A stretch of 64,000 nucleotides of DNA from Ornithorhynchus anatinus (GCF_004115215.2 NC_041729.1:139184056-139248055); one strand, 5' to 3'. Shown: positions 32,019 to 43,340, counted from the first letter of the stretch. Program-made: numbers and translations. Notes: generated by a model not told the origin, from the letters alone.

Positions 32019-32584
32019 AACTCCCTGCCCCAAAGGAAGACTTGCCCCTGCCCTCCACCTCTACCTAAGCAGACAGGCAGGTTGGTCTGCCCACCTGCTC
32101 AAGGCTGGCATCTATCCCCCCGCTCTGGAGTTTCTGAAGGGGAAGAAAGCCCCTTGAAACCAAACCCCATCTGGGAACAGGAGCAAGCCCCTCAGATAAG
32201 GGAAATGCAGTGGCCCTGCCAGAACCCCGATGAACAGCTGTGCCTGCTTCCCTCCCTTACTTACTTTCACCTTTCCCCAGCCCCCTGTTCTGTCTCCTTT
32301 CCCCTTCTTCTGCCCCTTGCCCCCATCCCTTTTGTCCCCCTGTTCCATCTCCTCTCTCATGTCTCTGTGCCTTCTGCCACCACCTCGGCAGCCCCAATCC
32401 AAGTAGATTCCAACCTGTTTCCCTGGGAAACGGGGTCTAAGTTCATCCCCTCCATCCCCCTGCCTCAGCCCAGTTCTTGAACGAAGCAACCCCAGGATCC
32501 CCCATTCCAATCACTGGGCTTGGATGGGACTGGCATCACCTGGCAGAGCCAGGGACCATCTCTTCTTTTTCACCTTTAAGCATC
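32019..32584. other. Unassigned pyrimidine-rich spacer
   Basis: A CCT/CTT-rich stretch. A 160-codon plus-strand frame and a 132-codon minus-strand frame overlap here. Both are low in complexity (Pro/Ser/Leu or Gly/Lys rich) and unconvincing. Confidence 0.4.
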
Positions 32585-32585
32585 G

Positions 32586-33000
32586 GTCAATCAATCAATC
32601 ATAATAATAATGATTATGGCATTATTGTTAAGCATTTAACTATATGCCAGACACTGTACTAAGCGCTGGGGTGGATACAGGCAGATCGGGTTGGACACAG
32701 TCCCTTTCCCATGTGGGGCTCACAGTCTCAATCTCCATTTTACAGATGAGATAACTGAGGTCCAGAGAAGTTAAGTGACTTGCCCAAAGTCACACAGCTG
32801 ACAAGTGGAGGAGTCGGAATTAGAACCCATGATCTCTGACTCCCAAGCTAGGGGTCTTTCCACCGAGCCATGCTGCTTCTCATAATCATATTTATTGAGC
32901 ACCTACTGTGGGCCAAGCACTGTACTAAATGCTTGGGAGAATACATTATTACAGAGTTGGTAGACACAGCCCCTGCTCACAACGCATCTCAAGCTGGGGA
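32586..33000 (-). mobile_element. L2 end split by a SINE (-)
   Basis: The L2 tip CAATCAATCAATCATAAT is separated from its continuation CATAATCATATTTATTGAG (32880 onward) by a complete minus SINE (about 32599-32879). The string CATAAT at both joints suggests the target duplication. Confidence 0.87.
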
Positions 33001-33725
33001 GGACTAGAAGAATAAGGGGTGGGGCTCTGAACCTCAGTACTTACACCATGCCCCTTTCCACCACCCCCGGGGGTGGCCAGACTCGGACAAGCTGGTCCGT
33101 TTGTCTCAAAACCAGAGGATGGGGAGGGATAAATGGGAAGAGAAATCCAGTGTGGGGGAAGGTGAGGGGGCAGGGAGGGAGAAATGATTTCTGCCCTGCT
33201 TCAAAAGGGAACAAAATGTGACTGCCTTTCCAAGCTCCTTCCTCCTCCTCCCTTTCCCCTTCCTCCTCTTCATTCTGTCCTCCTCCCTCTGTCTTCTGCC
33301 CTTTCCTCGCCAACCCCTACCACCATTCCCAACCCAGTGCTAGTCATACTGTGATCTGGGTTACTCAAGCTGGGTGTGTCCTCCCCACTCCAGGAACTAG
33401 GTACATATGGGGTGGTGGGGAGGGGTGTGGGGGCCCCTGTCTGCTTGTCTCCCAAAGAGCTCCTATAAAACAGGGCTGGGTAGGCCTTGGAGGTGATTGT
33501 TCAGAGTGGGTTCAACCCCAACCGCGGTGTTGATCTTCTTTCTATCCTGTCTCAGGCCTGAGAACGCTCACATTACAGCTCCAACGGGAACACAAGGACC
33601 GGCACGACCTGCCTTCAGCTGGCTCCCTGCCCACCTCCAGTTCTATCCAGCCCTGCCCCAGCCCACCAGGAGAGAGGGAAGGGGGAGATCTGTGCACTCA
33701 GGACCGCCAACCTAACCTACCCAAA
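33001..33725. other. Unassigned spacer
   Basis: Repeat-free, with a CCTCCTCC-type pyrimidine tract near 33235-33300. No gene is recognised. Confidence 0.38.
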
Positions 33726-33729
33726 CTCA

Positions 33730-33782
33730 ATGCCTGGCACATAGTAAGCACTTAACAAATACCATCATTATTATCCCATAAG
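33730..33782 (+). mobile_element. SINE tail fragment
   Basis: TGCCTGGCACATAGTAAGC to ACCATCATTATTATC. Confidence 0.8.
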
Positions 33783-34019
33783 TAAACACTTTCTTGAAAA
33801 GAAGCTTCTCAGATGGCCCTAAAAATCCCCCTTCTCCTCCCACCCCTGTTCTCATTCACATGCACATTCTCTATGACACACACACATGCATATACACAGC
33901 TGGGGAATTGGGAGAAAGAGGGCAGGAGGCTTGTAGCCCATTTTACAAATTGGGAAACTGGCACCATACCAGGATCTACAAAGGTTGACCCAGCCAGGCA
34001 GTGGGGAGAGGGATTTAAA

Positions 34020-34140
34020 CTGTGAGCCTGATGTTGGGTAGGGATTGTCTCTATCTGTTGCCGAATTGCACTTTACAAGCACTTAGTACAGTGCTTTGCA
34101 TACAGTAAGGACTCAATACATATGATTGAATGAATGAATT
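34020..34140 (+). mobile_element. L2 3' end
   Basis: TGTGAGCCTGATGTTGGGTAG to ATGATTGAATGAATGAAT. Confidence 0.87.
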
Positions 34141-34440
34141 TAAAATTTCAAAATTCTAAGTTGATTCTTGGAGATTTTCCTCTCTGTACAGTTCTTCTTC
34201 CTCCATGCCATCTTCAAGATTTTCTGAGGGGAGGTGGTTCTGAGAGGGGAAAATACCCAAGAATTAGCTTGAAATGCAGAAACAACCAAGGAAAAAAATT
34301 CCTGTAGTTGCAGCCCCCCGATTACTCTCCTCACCCCCGATCCAGCTGCCAGGAGTCCCTTGGTCTGCAGCCTGGTTCCAAGAGTCCGAAACCTCAGCTC
34401 CAGAGAGAAATAAACGGGGACCAGGTTTGGGCAGATGGGT
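34141..34440. other. Unassigned spacer
   Basis: Nothing recognised. Confidence 0.3.
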
Positions 34441-34762
34441 ATTGTCTCAGTGGAAAGAGCACGGGCTTTGGAGTCAGGGCTCATGAGTTCGAATCCCAGC
34501 TCTGCCACTTGTCGGCTGTGTGACTGTGGGCAACTCACTTGACTTCTCTGGGCCTCAGTTCCCTCATCTGTAAAATGGGGATTAAGACTGTGAGCCCCAC
34601 GTGGGACAACCTGATTCCCCTATGTCTACCCCAGCGCTTAGAACAGTGCTCGGCACATAGTAAGCGCTTAACAAATACCAACATTATTATTATTGTCCTG
34701 TCCCAAGTGCGTACAGTGATCTGCACACAGTAAGTGCTCAATAAATATGGTTGAATGAAAGA
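34441..34762 (+). mobile_element. Young SINE followed by an L2 end scrap
   Basis: The SINE (34441-34694) has the intact B box GTTCGAATCCC and the TTCCCCTATGTC variant. An L2 end (GTCCCAAGTGCGTACAGTG to ATGGTTGAATGAAAG) follows directly, so the SINE probably landed in the L2 terminus. Confidence 0.9.
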
Positions 34763-34959
34763 ATCAGTGTAAGAAAGAAGGACCAAATGGTTTGGAGAAA
34801 GGATGACTGGAAGAAACTGAGCTTGAGGAGGGGGAGAGATGTCAGATGGGCAAGAGAGGAAGGCTGTGGCACCTCTTCTCACCTAGCCTCCAGCTGGGGC
34901 AGATTTAGCTTTAGCAGAGCTGGGTTAGGTGGGCTGGTTGGCAACTACTCTCTCCCGCA

Positions 34960-35065
34960 TTAGACTGGAAGCTCCTCGAGGGCATGGATCATGTCTTAAC
35001 CCTTTTCCTTTGAGCCCCTAAGTAATTCGAGCAGTGCTCAGCACAAAGTAGGTGCCCAGTAAAGG
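34960..35065 (+). mobile_element. Very old L2-like 3' end
   Basis: TTAGACTGGAAGCTCCTCGAG, GAGCAGTGCTCAGCACAAAG, and CCCAGTAAAGGG. Confidence 0.6.
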
Positions 35066-35246
35066 GTTCTGCATGCAGCAGTTGTCCTGTAGATAGTGGT
35101 TACATTCAGTAGATAGTGGTGATAGTAGTAGGAATAGATGTAGTAGTAGTAGAAATAGGAGTAGTAAGAATAGTATTTATTAAGTGCTTACTATGTGCAA
35201 AGCACTGTAATAACTGCTGGGAAAGTAGTAGCAGTTGAAATAGAAG

Positions 35247-35540
35247 AGAAGCAGCATGTCCTGGTGGAAAAAGCATAGACCTGGGAGTCAGAGGACCTAG
35301 ATTCTATTTCCAGTTCTCCCAATTGTTTGCTTTGTGATCTTGGTCAAGTCACTTAACTTCTCTGTACCTCAATTTCAACTGTAGGTTGAGGCCTAAATAA
35401 CTGTTCTCCCTCTTAGACAGTGAGCCCCTGTGGAACAGGGACTGTGTCCAACCTGGTTCTATTGTATCTACCCCAGTGCTCACAACTGTGGTTGACACAT
35501 AGTAAGTGCTTAAATATAATAATAATGATAATAATAATAA
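35247..35540 (+). mobile_element. Mon1-type SINE, older
   Basis: AGAAGCAGCATGTCCTGGTG to CTTAAATATAATAATAATG. Confidence 0.86.
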
Positions 35541-35634
35541 CCATCATCATCATCATCATTAAGTACTTACTGTGTGCAAAGCTGGGAAAGAAATCATGGT
35601 GCAGTAGTAGCAGTAGAAGCAGCAGTAGTAGTAT

Positions 35635-35775
35635 TCATTCATTCAATCGTATTTATTGAGCACTTACTGTGTGCAGAGGACTGTACTAAGCGCTTGGAAA
35701 GTACAATTCAGCAACAGATAGAGACAATCCCTGCCCAACAATGGGCTTACAGACTAGAAGGGAGGAGACAGATAT
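35635..35775 (-). mobile_element. L2 3'-end fragment
   Basis: ATTCATTCATTCAATCGTAT to GAAGGGAGGAGACAGATATA. It is well preserved. Confidence 0.87.
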
Positions 35776-35994
35776 AGTAGCAATAGTATTAAGTGCTTAC
35801 TCTGTGCAAAGCACTGTAGTAAATGCTAGGAAAGACTGTATGGGTGATGTGGTAGCAGTAAAAGTAGTAGCAGTAGTAGTAGTAATAGCACTGATTAAGT
35901 GCTTACTGTGTGCTAAGCACTTGGGAAGAATACAAGGGTCTACAAGTTGCAGCAGTAAAAGTATTGCAAGTATCAGTAGCAGAATTACTACTAC

Positions 35995-36392
35995 AGAGAA
36001 GCAGTGTGGTTTAGTGGACAGAGCATGGACCTGGGAGTCAGAAGGACCTGAGTTCTAATCCCAGCTCCTCCACTGGTCTGCTGCATGACCTTGAGCCAGT
36101 CACTTCACTTCTCTGTGCCTCAGTTAGCTCATACATAAAATGGGGATTAAGACTGTGAGCTCTATGTAGGACAGGGACTGTCCAACCCAATTAGCTTGTA
36201 TTTACCCCAGTAGATACAACAGAGCCTGGCACATGTTAAGCACTTAACAAATATCACAATTATTATTATTCAATAGTATTTATTGAGCGCTTACTATGTG
36301 CAGAGCACTGTACTAAGCGCTTGGAATGTACAAATCAGTAACAGTTAGAGACAGTCCCTGCCCTTTGATGGATTTACAGTCTAATCTATTAT
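35995..36392. mobile_element. SINE (+) then young short L2 (-)
   Basis: The SINE covers 35995-36268. The L2 piece covers 36270-36392 (TTCAATAGTATTTATTGAGC to CAGTCTAATC) and belongs to the GTACAAATCAGTAACAG group. Confidence 0.87.
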
Positions 36393-36539
36393 TATTAGAA
36401 TAAGAAGTAGTAGCAGTAAAGGTATTTATTGAACACCAACCAGAGGTAACACAATACTCTCCAGCTCCAGACGCCAAGGAAGGTATACAAAAGCCACATC
36501 AGACTCAGCCTATGGCCTCTTTTCTATCCACAGGGAAAT

Positions 36540-37535
36540 ATGTGGCTAAGTCCAAGCAGGAGACCGAACCCCATCCTTCTCGGGCTCAACCGGACCAGTT
36601 TCCACCCTGCCTCCTTCCTCCTCCAGGGCATCCCGGGCCTGGAAGGCCTCCACCTCTGGCTCTCTATCCCCACCTGCCTGATGTACATCTTAGCCCTGCT
36701 GGGCAACAGCGCCCTTCTCTTCCTCATCCTCCTCGATCGCAACCTCCACACACCCATGTTTCTCTTCCTGGCCATGCTGGCCGGGGCCGATCTGGCCCTA
36801 TCCACCTCCACGGTCCCCAAGACACTGAGCGTTCTCTGGGCACTGTCCCAGGAGATCTCCTTCCACGCCTGCCTGGCCCAGATGTTCTTTGTCCACGTCA
36901 CCTTTATTGCCGAGTCCACCATCCTGTTGGCCATGGCCTTTGACCGCTACATGGCCATCTGTCGGCCGCTGCACTATCCCGCCATCCTGACCACCGCAGT
37001 CACTGGCAGGATAGGGCTGGCCGCCCTGGGCAGGGCCCTCTGCGTTATGGTCCCCACCATCTTCCTGCTGGAGCGGCTGCCCTACTGTGGGCACAGAAGA
37101 ATGCCACACACCTACTGTGAGCACATGGGCATCGCCCGCCTGGCCTGCGCTCCCATCGGGGTCAACATCTGGTACGGCCTGACCACTACCCTGTTGTCAC
37201 CTGGGTTGGATGTGATGCTCATCAGCACCTCCTATGGGCTCATTCTCCATGCTGTCTTTCAGCTCCCATCCCGGGATGCCAAGCTCAAGGCCCTGGGCAC
37301 CTGCGGAGCCCACTTCTGCGTCATCCTGCTTTTCTACCTCCCGGCCCTCTTCTCCTTCTTTGCCCACCGTTTTGGCCAGGGCATCCCCCTCCATGTCCAT
37401 GTCCTCCTGGCCAACCTCTATGTTCTCCTGCCCCCTATGCTCAACCCCATCATCTATGGGGTCAAGACCAAGCCTATCTGGGAGAGAATGGTTCGCCTCC
37501 TGTCTTGTGTCTCTGCAGCTGTCAGGGGTTCATGA
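36540..37535 (+). CDS. Class I olfactory receptor, OR52-like
   Basis: An intact 331-residue odorant receptor without introns. Hallmarks: N-glycosylation site NRT at 17-19; IPGLE at 31-35; GN at 55-56 in helix 1; LHTPMF at 69-74; MAFDRYMAIC at 132-141; Cys111 of helix 3, with Cys183, 193 and 203 in the second extracellular loop; KALGTCGAH at 250-258; and PPMLNPIIYGVKTK at 298-311. The N-terminus is 10-12 residues longer than usual for the family, with an ATG at residue 1 and no internal Met before the glycosylation site, so this start is the only one in frame that keeps the site. A good acceptor (TTTCTATCCACAG) ends seven bases before the ATG, consistent with the separate 5' noncoding exon usual in receptor genes. 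It is next to the olfactomedin pseudogene, where human OR52H1 sits beside OLFM5P. Confidence 0.95.
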   Translation: MWLSPSRRPNPILLGLNRTSFHPASFLLQGIPGLEGLHLWLSIPTCLMYILALLGNSALLFLILLDRNLHTPMFLFLAMLAGADLALSTSTVPKTLSVLWALSQEISFHACLAQMFFVHVTFIAESTILLAMAFDRYMAICRPLHYPAILTTAVTGRIGLAALGRALCVMVPTIFLLERLPYCGHRRMPHTYCEHMGIARLACAPIGVNIWYGLTTTLLSPGLDVMLISTSYGLILHAVFQLPSRDAKLKALGTCGAHFCVILLFYLPALFSFFAHRFGQGIPLHVHVLLANLYVLLPPMLNPIIYGVKTKPIWERMVRLLSCVSAAVRGS

Positions 37536-38050
37536 ATGCCCCTCTGCATGACGCCCACCACTACCCCTGTGACTCCAGAGGTGAGTCACTGCTGCACTCT
37601 GTTGTGCTGAGGAGGGCAAACCTCCTCTGATCAAGACAGGAAAAACAGCCACTCAGAGGGTTGGCACATTGGCACATTGGAAGCTGTTGTCACTATCAGC
37701 CTGCACCAGAGACCAAACAATTTGTGAGGTCAGGGAGAGACCAGATGGATTGACCAAGTGGCCTCTGACCCCACCCTTTCCCAGACACAAGCTGCAGGGG
37801 CCCCTTTTCTCTGTTTTGTGTTTTGTTGGGCTACAGCTCAGGACCGCTATGTTGCTCAGGACCCAGTGCCTTCCAAAGTTTTCTTGAACGGCAAACCAGA
37901 TCTCATTACCTGTGTGCAAAAATGGGGGTGCCCGATTCATTTCCCTCCTTCGACAGATGGGAAAACCGAGGCCCTTCATTCCCAGTAAGGAGCCTAATTG
38001 GAGAGAAAGTTGAGGGAACTCCCCTTCCCATGCCAAGCTCAGTCCTGGAG
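37536..38050. other. 3' flank of the second receptor gene
   Basis: No recognised repeat or coding sequence. Short plus frames at 37669-38092 look incidental. Confidence 0.35.
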
Positions 38051-38051
38051 G

Positions 38052-38337
38052 TTAATAATAATTTTGGCATTCAGTGCCAAACACTATATTAAAGAGCTGG
38101 GTTGAAATATAAAATAATCAGGTCAGACACAGTCCCCGGCCCACATGAGGCTCTCAGCCTAAATTGGAGGGAGAACAGGTATTTAATCCCCATTTTACAG
38201 ATGAGGGAACCAAGGCATAGAGAAGTTGAGTGATTTGCCCGAGAACGCCCAGCAGGCAAGTGGCCAGCAGGGATTAGAACCAAGATCCTCTGACTCCCAG
38301 ACCCAGGTTCTTTCTACTAGGCTATGCTGCTTCTCAA
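38052..38337 (-). mobile_element. Mon1-type SINE, older
   Basis: TAATAATAATTTTGGCATTC to GGCTATGCTGCTTCTCA. It has the AATTGGAGGGAGAACAGGTA insert of the older subfamily. Confidence 0.85.
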
Positions 38338-38419
38338 TCTTTTAGACCAACATGGAAGGCCTTTATGGAAGTCAGGGGAGATGTCTTTTATAATAAGAAA
38401 GGTGGAACCTCAACAGGTG

Positions 38420-38940
38420 CCCAGTAAATGTCAAAAGCACCTACAATGGTGCCAGACACTGTACTAAAAGTTGGGATAGAAAAAGCTAATGAGGTTGCAC
38501 ACAGACTCTGTCCCCCACAGTGCTCAAAATCTTAATCCACATTTTACCAATAATGAAGCTGAGGCACAGAGAAGTCACGACTTACTCAGGGTCACACAGC
38601 AACAGGTGGCAGAGCTGGGATTACAACCCAGGTTCTTAATAATAATGGTGGTATTTGTTAAGCACTTACTATGTGCAAAGCACTGTTCTAAGCGCTGGGG
38701 AATACAAGGTAAACAGATCGTCCCACGTGAGGCTCCCAGTTTTTAATCCCCATTTTACAGATGAGGTAACTGAGGCACAGAAAAGTTGTAACTTGTCCAA
38801 AGTCATACAGCTGGCAAGAGGCAGAGGCAGGATTCAAACCCATGACCTCTGACTCCCAAGTTCGAGCTCTTTCCACTGAGCCACGCTGATTCCTCTTACT
38901 CTTAGGCCAGTGCTCTATTCATTAGACCACACTACTCCCT
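38420..38940 (-). mobile_element. Old SINE split by a younger SINE, same strand
   Basis: The outer copy covers 38430-38636 and its head resumes at about 38896 (TTACTCTTAGGCCAGTGC to CACACTACTCCC). The inner copy covers 38637-38895 (AATAATAATGGTGGTATTTG to CCACGCTGATTCCTC). Confidence 0.86.
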
Positions 38941-39058
38941 CCTACTTAGACTGTGAGCCCCATGTGGGGCAGGGACTGTAACCAACCAGATTAAATTGTA
39001 TCAACCCCAGTATTGTTTGACACATAGTAAGTGTTTAACAAATATCTTTTAAAAATAT
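38941..39058 (+). mobile_element. SINE, 3' half
   Basis: CTACTTAGACTGTGAGCCCC to GTGTTTAACAAATATCTTTT. Confidence 0.8.
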
Positions 39059-39324
39059 GTCCCAGCAGGAGGGCAGGGCACACACCCTTAGCCTGAGGAG
39101 AGAGGGCACTGGAAGGGGGAGGATTTTATAGAACAGCCCTGCTGCTGCCATCTACTCACTTCTGTCCAAAGCCCTCCAGGACCCATGTCTGGATGAACAT
39201 TACTGAGGAATTTTACCCCCACCCCAAACCGGGTTTCCCAGCTGGGCATGGACCAGAAATCAACAGTTCTGGAAACTCTAGGGTTGAAACAAAGCCCTGC
39301 TGCCTCCAATTAATCAATCAATCA

Positions 39325-39590
39325 TTGGTAATAATATTGGTATTTGTTTAGTGCTTACTATGTGCCAGGCACCAAACTAAGCAGTGGGGTGGATACAAGC
39401 AAGTAGTATTGGACAAAGTCCTTGTCCCATGTGAGGCTAGCAGTCTCAATCCCCATTTTACAGATAGGTCCAGAGAAGTGAAGTCACTTGCCCTAGGTCA
39501 CAGAGCAGACATATGGCCGAGCCGGAATTGGAACCCATGACCTTCTGACTTCCAGTCCTGTGCTCTATCCACTGTACCATGCTGCTTAGA
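39325..39590 (-). mobile_element. Mon1-type SINE, older
   Basis: TAATAATATTGGTATTTG to CCATGCTGCTTAGA. Confidence 0.86.
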
Positions 39591-39724
39591 CAGTCCATTC
39601 CTAACCATGCAGAAGGATGTCAAAGAGGGCAGCCATCACATAGGTCCTCCAAAATGGTGCCATTGGAGACAGAGTTCTAGGCTGGGGGATTGTGAAGCTG
39701 AGCCAGGATGTCCTCACTCAGGGG

Positions 39725-39727
39725 AGG

Positions 39728-39762
<35 letters not shown>

Positions 39763-39771
39763 TATAGTGAT
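39725..39771 (+). repeat. GA-rich simple repeat
   Basis: Mostly GA dinucleotides with occasional GGGA. Confidence 0.9.
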
Positions 39772-39797
39772 ATTAGAGAAACAGATGTGTTGGCGGA

Positions 39798-40530
39798 TTC
39801 ATTCATTCATTCAATCGTATTTATTGAGCACCTACTGTGTACAGAGCACTGTACTAAGCACTTGGAAAGCACAATTCGGCAACAAAGAGAGACAATCCTT
39901 ACCTAACAACAGGTTCCCAGTCTAGAAGAGGAGAGACAGACAACAAAACAAAACAAGTAGACAGGCATCAATAGCATCAATATAAATAAATAGAATTATA
40001 GATACATACACATCATTAATAAAATAAATAGAATGATAAATATATACATATATACCCAAATGCTGTGGGGCAGTAAGGGGCTAGAGCAGAAGGAGTGAGT
40101 TGGGACAAAGGGGAGGGGAGGAGGATCAGAGAAAAGGGGTGCCCAATCTGGGAAGGCCTACTGGAGGAGATGAGCTCTCTGTAGAGCTTTGAAGAGGGGA
40201 AGAGAGTTAGTTTGGCAAATGTGAGGAGGGAGGGCATTGCAGGCCAGAGGTAGGACATGGGCCAGGTGTCGACGGCAGGACAGGCGAAAATGAGGCACAA
40301 TGAGGAGGTTAGCGGCTGCAGAGGAGCGGAGTGCACGGGCTGGGCTGTGGAAGGAGAGAAGGGAGGTGAGGTAGGAGGGGGCCAGGTGATGGAGAGCTTT
40401 GAAGCCAATAGTGAGGAGTTTCTGCTTGATACATAGGTTAATAGGCAACCACTGGAGATTTTTGAGGAGTGGGCTGACATGCCCAGAGCGTTTCTGTAGA
40501 AAGATAATCCAGGCATCAGAATGAAGTATC
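39798..40530 (-). mobile_element. L2 LINE 3' part
   Basis: Inverse terminus (ATTCATTCATTCATTCAATC), untranslated region with a repeated AATAGAATTATAGATA/AATAGAATGATAAATA unit, and RT C-terminal coding region to about AAGATAATCCAGGCATC. A minus frame of 184 codons over it is out of the main L2 frame. Confidence 0.88.
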
Positions 40531-41216
40531 CATCCTTAACCACAAGGATGGGCATCCAGGAGGGCAACAAGCATATGGTACCTCCAAGCCCCTGGTGCCA
40601 CTGCCAGAGCCAGAGTCCGGGGCTAGATGAGCTGCTCAGTTGACCCAGGATGGCACTGCCATGATCTAGGGTGAAGCAATCACCCCTACAGCATTGAAGG
40701 GAATGACCCCTTTGAAGTTGAACAAATGTCCAACCCTAATCTTGCAGTGAAATCGGGGTTGGATTGCATTTCCTCCTGTGGGGGCCAAGGAGAGTTTGGA
40801 GAGGTGAAGGAAGAGGCGCTAATCCCCTCTGAAAAGGGGCCCGAGAAAGGGGAGTGGGAAGGGTGGGGCAGGGGGACATCTCAGGTTTGGCTTAATCTGT
40901 TTGTCTGGGGAGGGCCTGCACTGGTTTAATAGTTCAGGGTTGAGATAAATGGGCTGGAGCTCATTTTAAAAGAGCTAAAGACAAACAGTAAGAGTGGCAC
41001 AGACCTAGCGAGTGTTGATCTCAGATAAGAAGCTCTCCACCCCGGGAGGGATCTGGAGTCTTAGAACTGTCAGTCATGATGATGGGAGAAGATGTGCCTT
41101 GCTTCCTGGGTTTGTCGCACCCTATCTGGGATGGGGTGATTGGAGACATACACCTCCCAGCCCTACAAAAGGCACCTCTCGGCCCCCAGCTCCAACCCAG
41201 CCACTCTGAGCCCAAG
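40531..41216 (+). promoter_or_regulatory. 5' flank of the olfactomedin gene
   Basis: Repeat-free sequence upstream of the first olfactomedin exon. CTACAAAAGG at 41162-41171 is a TATA-like element about 46 bases before the ATG. This is inference from position only. Confidence 0.3.
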
Positions 41217-41282
41217 ATGCTTGTACAGCTGACTCTCCAGCTGGGCCTGCTGCTCCTCTCCTCCCGGGTCACCACATTACAG
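41217..41282 (+). pseudogene. OLFM5P: OLFM5 exon 1, signal peptide
   Basis: Encodes MLVQLTLQLGLLLLSSRV and then TTLQ, 22 codons with a Leu-rich core typical of a secretory signal. It ends CAG before GTAGGAG, a good donor, in phase 0. Confidence 0.8.
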
Positions 41283-41400
41283 GTAGGAGACACCATTCTT
41301 GGCGTTCATGGGGGGAGGGTAACACTGGAGTCCAACTTGGCCGGGATTCCATCAGTCCAGGGAAGCCAGTGAATTGAAGAGAACTATCCCTTCACTTCAA

Positions 41401-41858
41401 GAGAAGCAGCATAGCATAGTGGATAGAGCATGGGTCTGGGAGTCAGAAGGTCATAGGTTCTAATCCCAGATTTGCCAGTTCTAATTCCAGATCTGACACT
41501 TGTCTGTGGTGTAACCTTGGGCAAGTCACTTCCCTTCTGCTTCAGTTGCCTCATCTGCCTAGAGAAGCAGCATGGCTTAGTGGAAAGAGCCTGGGCTTGG
41601 GAGTCAGAGGTCATGAGTTCGAATCCCGGCTCTGCCACTTGTCAGCTGTGTGACTGTGGGCAAGTCACTTCACTTCTCTGGGCCTCAGTGACCTCATCTG
41701 TAAAATGGGGATTAACTGTGAGCCTCACGTGGGACAACCTGATGACCCTGTATCTACCCCAGTGCTTAGAACAGTGCTTGGCACAGAGTAAGCGCTTAAC
41801 AAATACCAACATTATTATTATTATCATCTGTAAAATGGGGATAGAGGCTGTGAGGCTT
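41401..41858 (+). mobile_element. Old SINE split by a SINE
   Basis: The outer copy covers 41401-41560 and continues at 41826 (CATCTGTAAAATGGGGAT). Its body also holds a repeated TTCTAATYCCAGATYTG unit. The inner plus copy covers 41561-41825. CATCTG occurs at both joints. Confidence 0.88.
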
Positions 41859-43340
41859 CTGTTCTTCGCCTTCTGTTCTCCATATACACTCACTCCCTCG
41901 GTGAACTCATTTGCTCTCACGGCTTCAACTATCATCTCTATGCAGATGACACACAGATCTACATCTCTGCCCCTGTCGTCTCCACTTCCCTTCAGGCTTG
42001 TATCTCCTCCTGCCTCCAAGACGTCTCTACCTGGATGTCTGCCTGCCACCTAAAACTCAACATGACCAAAACTGAGCTCCTCATCTTCCCTCCCAAGCCC
42101 TGTCCTCTCCCTGACTTCCCTATCACTGTGGATGGTACAACGATCCTTCCAGTCTGTCAGGCCCGCAACCTCAGTGTCATCTTTGAGTCGGCTCTCTCGT
42201 TCACCCCACACATCCGATCTGTCACCAAAACCTGCCGGTCTCACCTTTATAATATTGCCAAGATCCGCCCTTTCATCTCCAGCCAAACGGCTACCTTACT
42301 GTTACTGGCTCTCGTAATATCCTGGCTAGATTACTGTGTCAGCCTGCTCTCTGATCTCCCTTCCTCCTCTCTTCCCCCGCTCCAGTCTATTCTTCATTCT
42401 GCTGCCCTGCTCATCTTCCTGCAGAAACGCTCTGGGCATGTCACTCCCCTTAAAAACCTCCAGTGGTTGCCTATCAACCTCCGCACAAAACAAAAACTTC
42501 TCACTCTAGGCTTCAAGGTTCTCCATCACCTTGCCCCCTCCTACCTCTCCTCCCTTATCTCTTTCCACTGCCCACCCCGCACGCTCCGCTCCTCTGCCAC
42601 CCACCTCCTCACCGTACCCCATTCTCTCCTAACCCGCCATCAAGCCCTGAGCCACGTCCTCCCGCGGTCCTGGAATGCCCTCCCTCCTCACCTTCGCCAA
42701 ACTAATTCTCTTCCCCTCTTCAAAAACCTACTTAAAGCTCACCTCCTCCAAGAGGCCTTCCCAGACTGAGCTCCTCTTCTCCCTCTACTCCCTCTACCAC
42801 CCCCCCTTCACCTCTCCGCAGCTAAACCCTCTTTTCCCCCCATTTCCTTCTGCTCCTTCCCCTCTCCCTTCCCATACCCTCAGCACTGTACTTGTCCGCT
42901 CAACTGTATATATTTTCATTACCCTATTTATTTTGTTAATGAGATGTACATTGCCTTTATTCTATTTATTTGCTATTGTTTTAATTATTCATTCATTCAA
43001 TAGTATTTACTGAGCTCTTACTATGTGCAGAGCACTGTACTAAGCGCTTGGAATGAACAAGTCGGCAACAGATAGAGACAGTCCCTGCCATTTGACGGGC
43101 TTACAGTATAATCCGGGGAGACAGACAGACAAGAACAATGGCAATAAATAGAGTCAAATTAGATGTTCATCCCCTTGATTCTATTTATTGCTATTGTTCT
43201 TGTCTGTCCATCTCCCCCAATTAGACTGTAAGCCTGTCAAAGGGCAGGGACTGTCTCTATCTGTTACCGATTTATACATTCCAAGTGCTTAGTCCAGTGC
43301 TCTGCACATAGTAAACGCTCAAATACTATTGAATGAATGA
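41856..43340 (+). mobile_element. L2 LINE 3' half with open RT segment
   Basis: The longest L2 reading frame of the window. The RT catalytic motif YADD is encoded at 41939-41950, and the same frame stays open from there to 42769 (about 277 codons), through [44 protein letters not shown] and [13 protein letters not shown]. The 3' untranslated region continues to ATTGAATGAATGA at 43340, interrupted by an antisense L2 at 42985-43160. It lies in intron 1 of the OLFM5-like gene. The 5' half of the LINE is absent, so the copy cannot move itself. Confidence 0.92.
42985..43160 (-). mobile_element. Young short L2 in an L2
   Basis: ATTCATTCATTCAATAGTAT to CAATAAATAGAGTCAA, inserted in the 3' untranslated region of the plus-strand L2. 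Confidence 0.87.

Larger units (their letters stand above)
35085..35995. repeat. Compound AGT-rich repeat carrying SINE-tail scraps
   Basis: AGT/AGC trinucleotide tracts recur at 35130-35165, 35225-35235, 35600-35630, 35850-35890 and 35945-35995. Four of them are beside a short minus SINE tail-side fragment of the type TTAAGTGCTTACTATGTGC ... GCACTGTA (35165, 35560, 35785, 35895). The repeated pairing indicates segmental spread of one composite unit. A plus SINE (35247-35540) and a minus L2 end (35635-35775) interrupt it. Confidence 0.75.

Noticed and set aside
31998-32510. 160-codon plus and 132-codon minus frames
   Set aside because: Low-complexity products from pyrimidine-rich DNA, overlapping each other.
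37654-38036. Possible further receptor remnant downstream of the second receptor
   Set aside because: No receptor motif in any frame.
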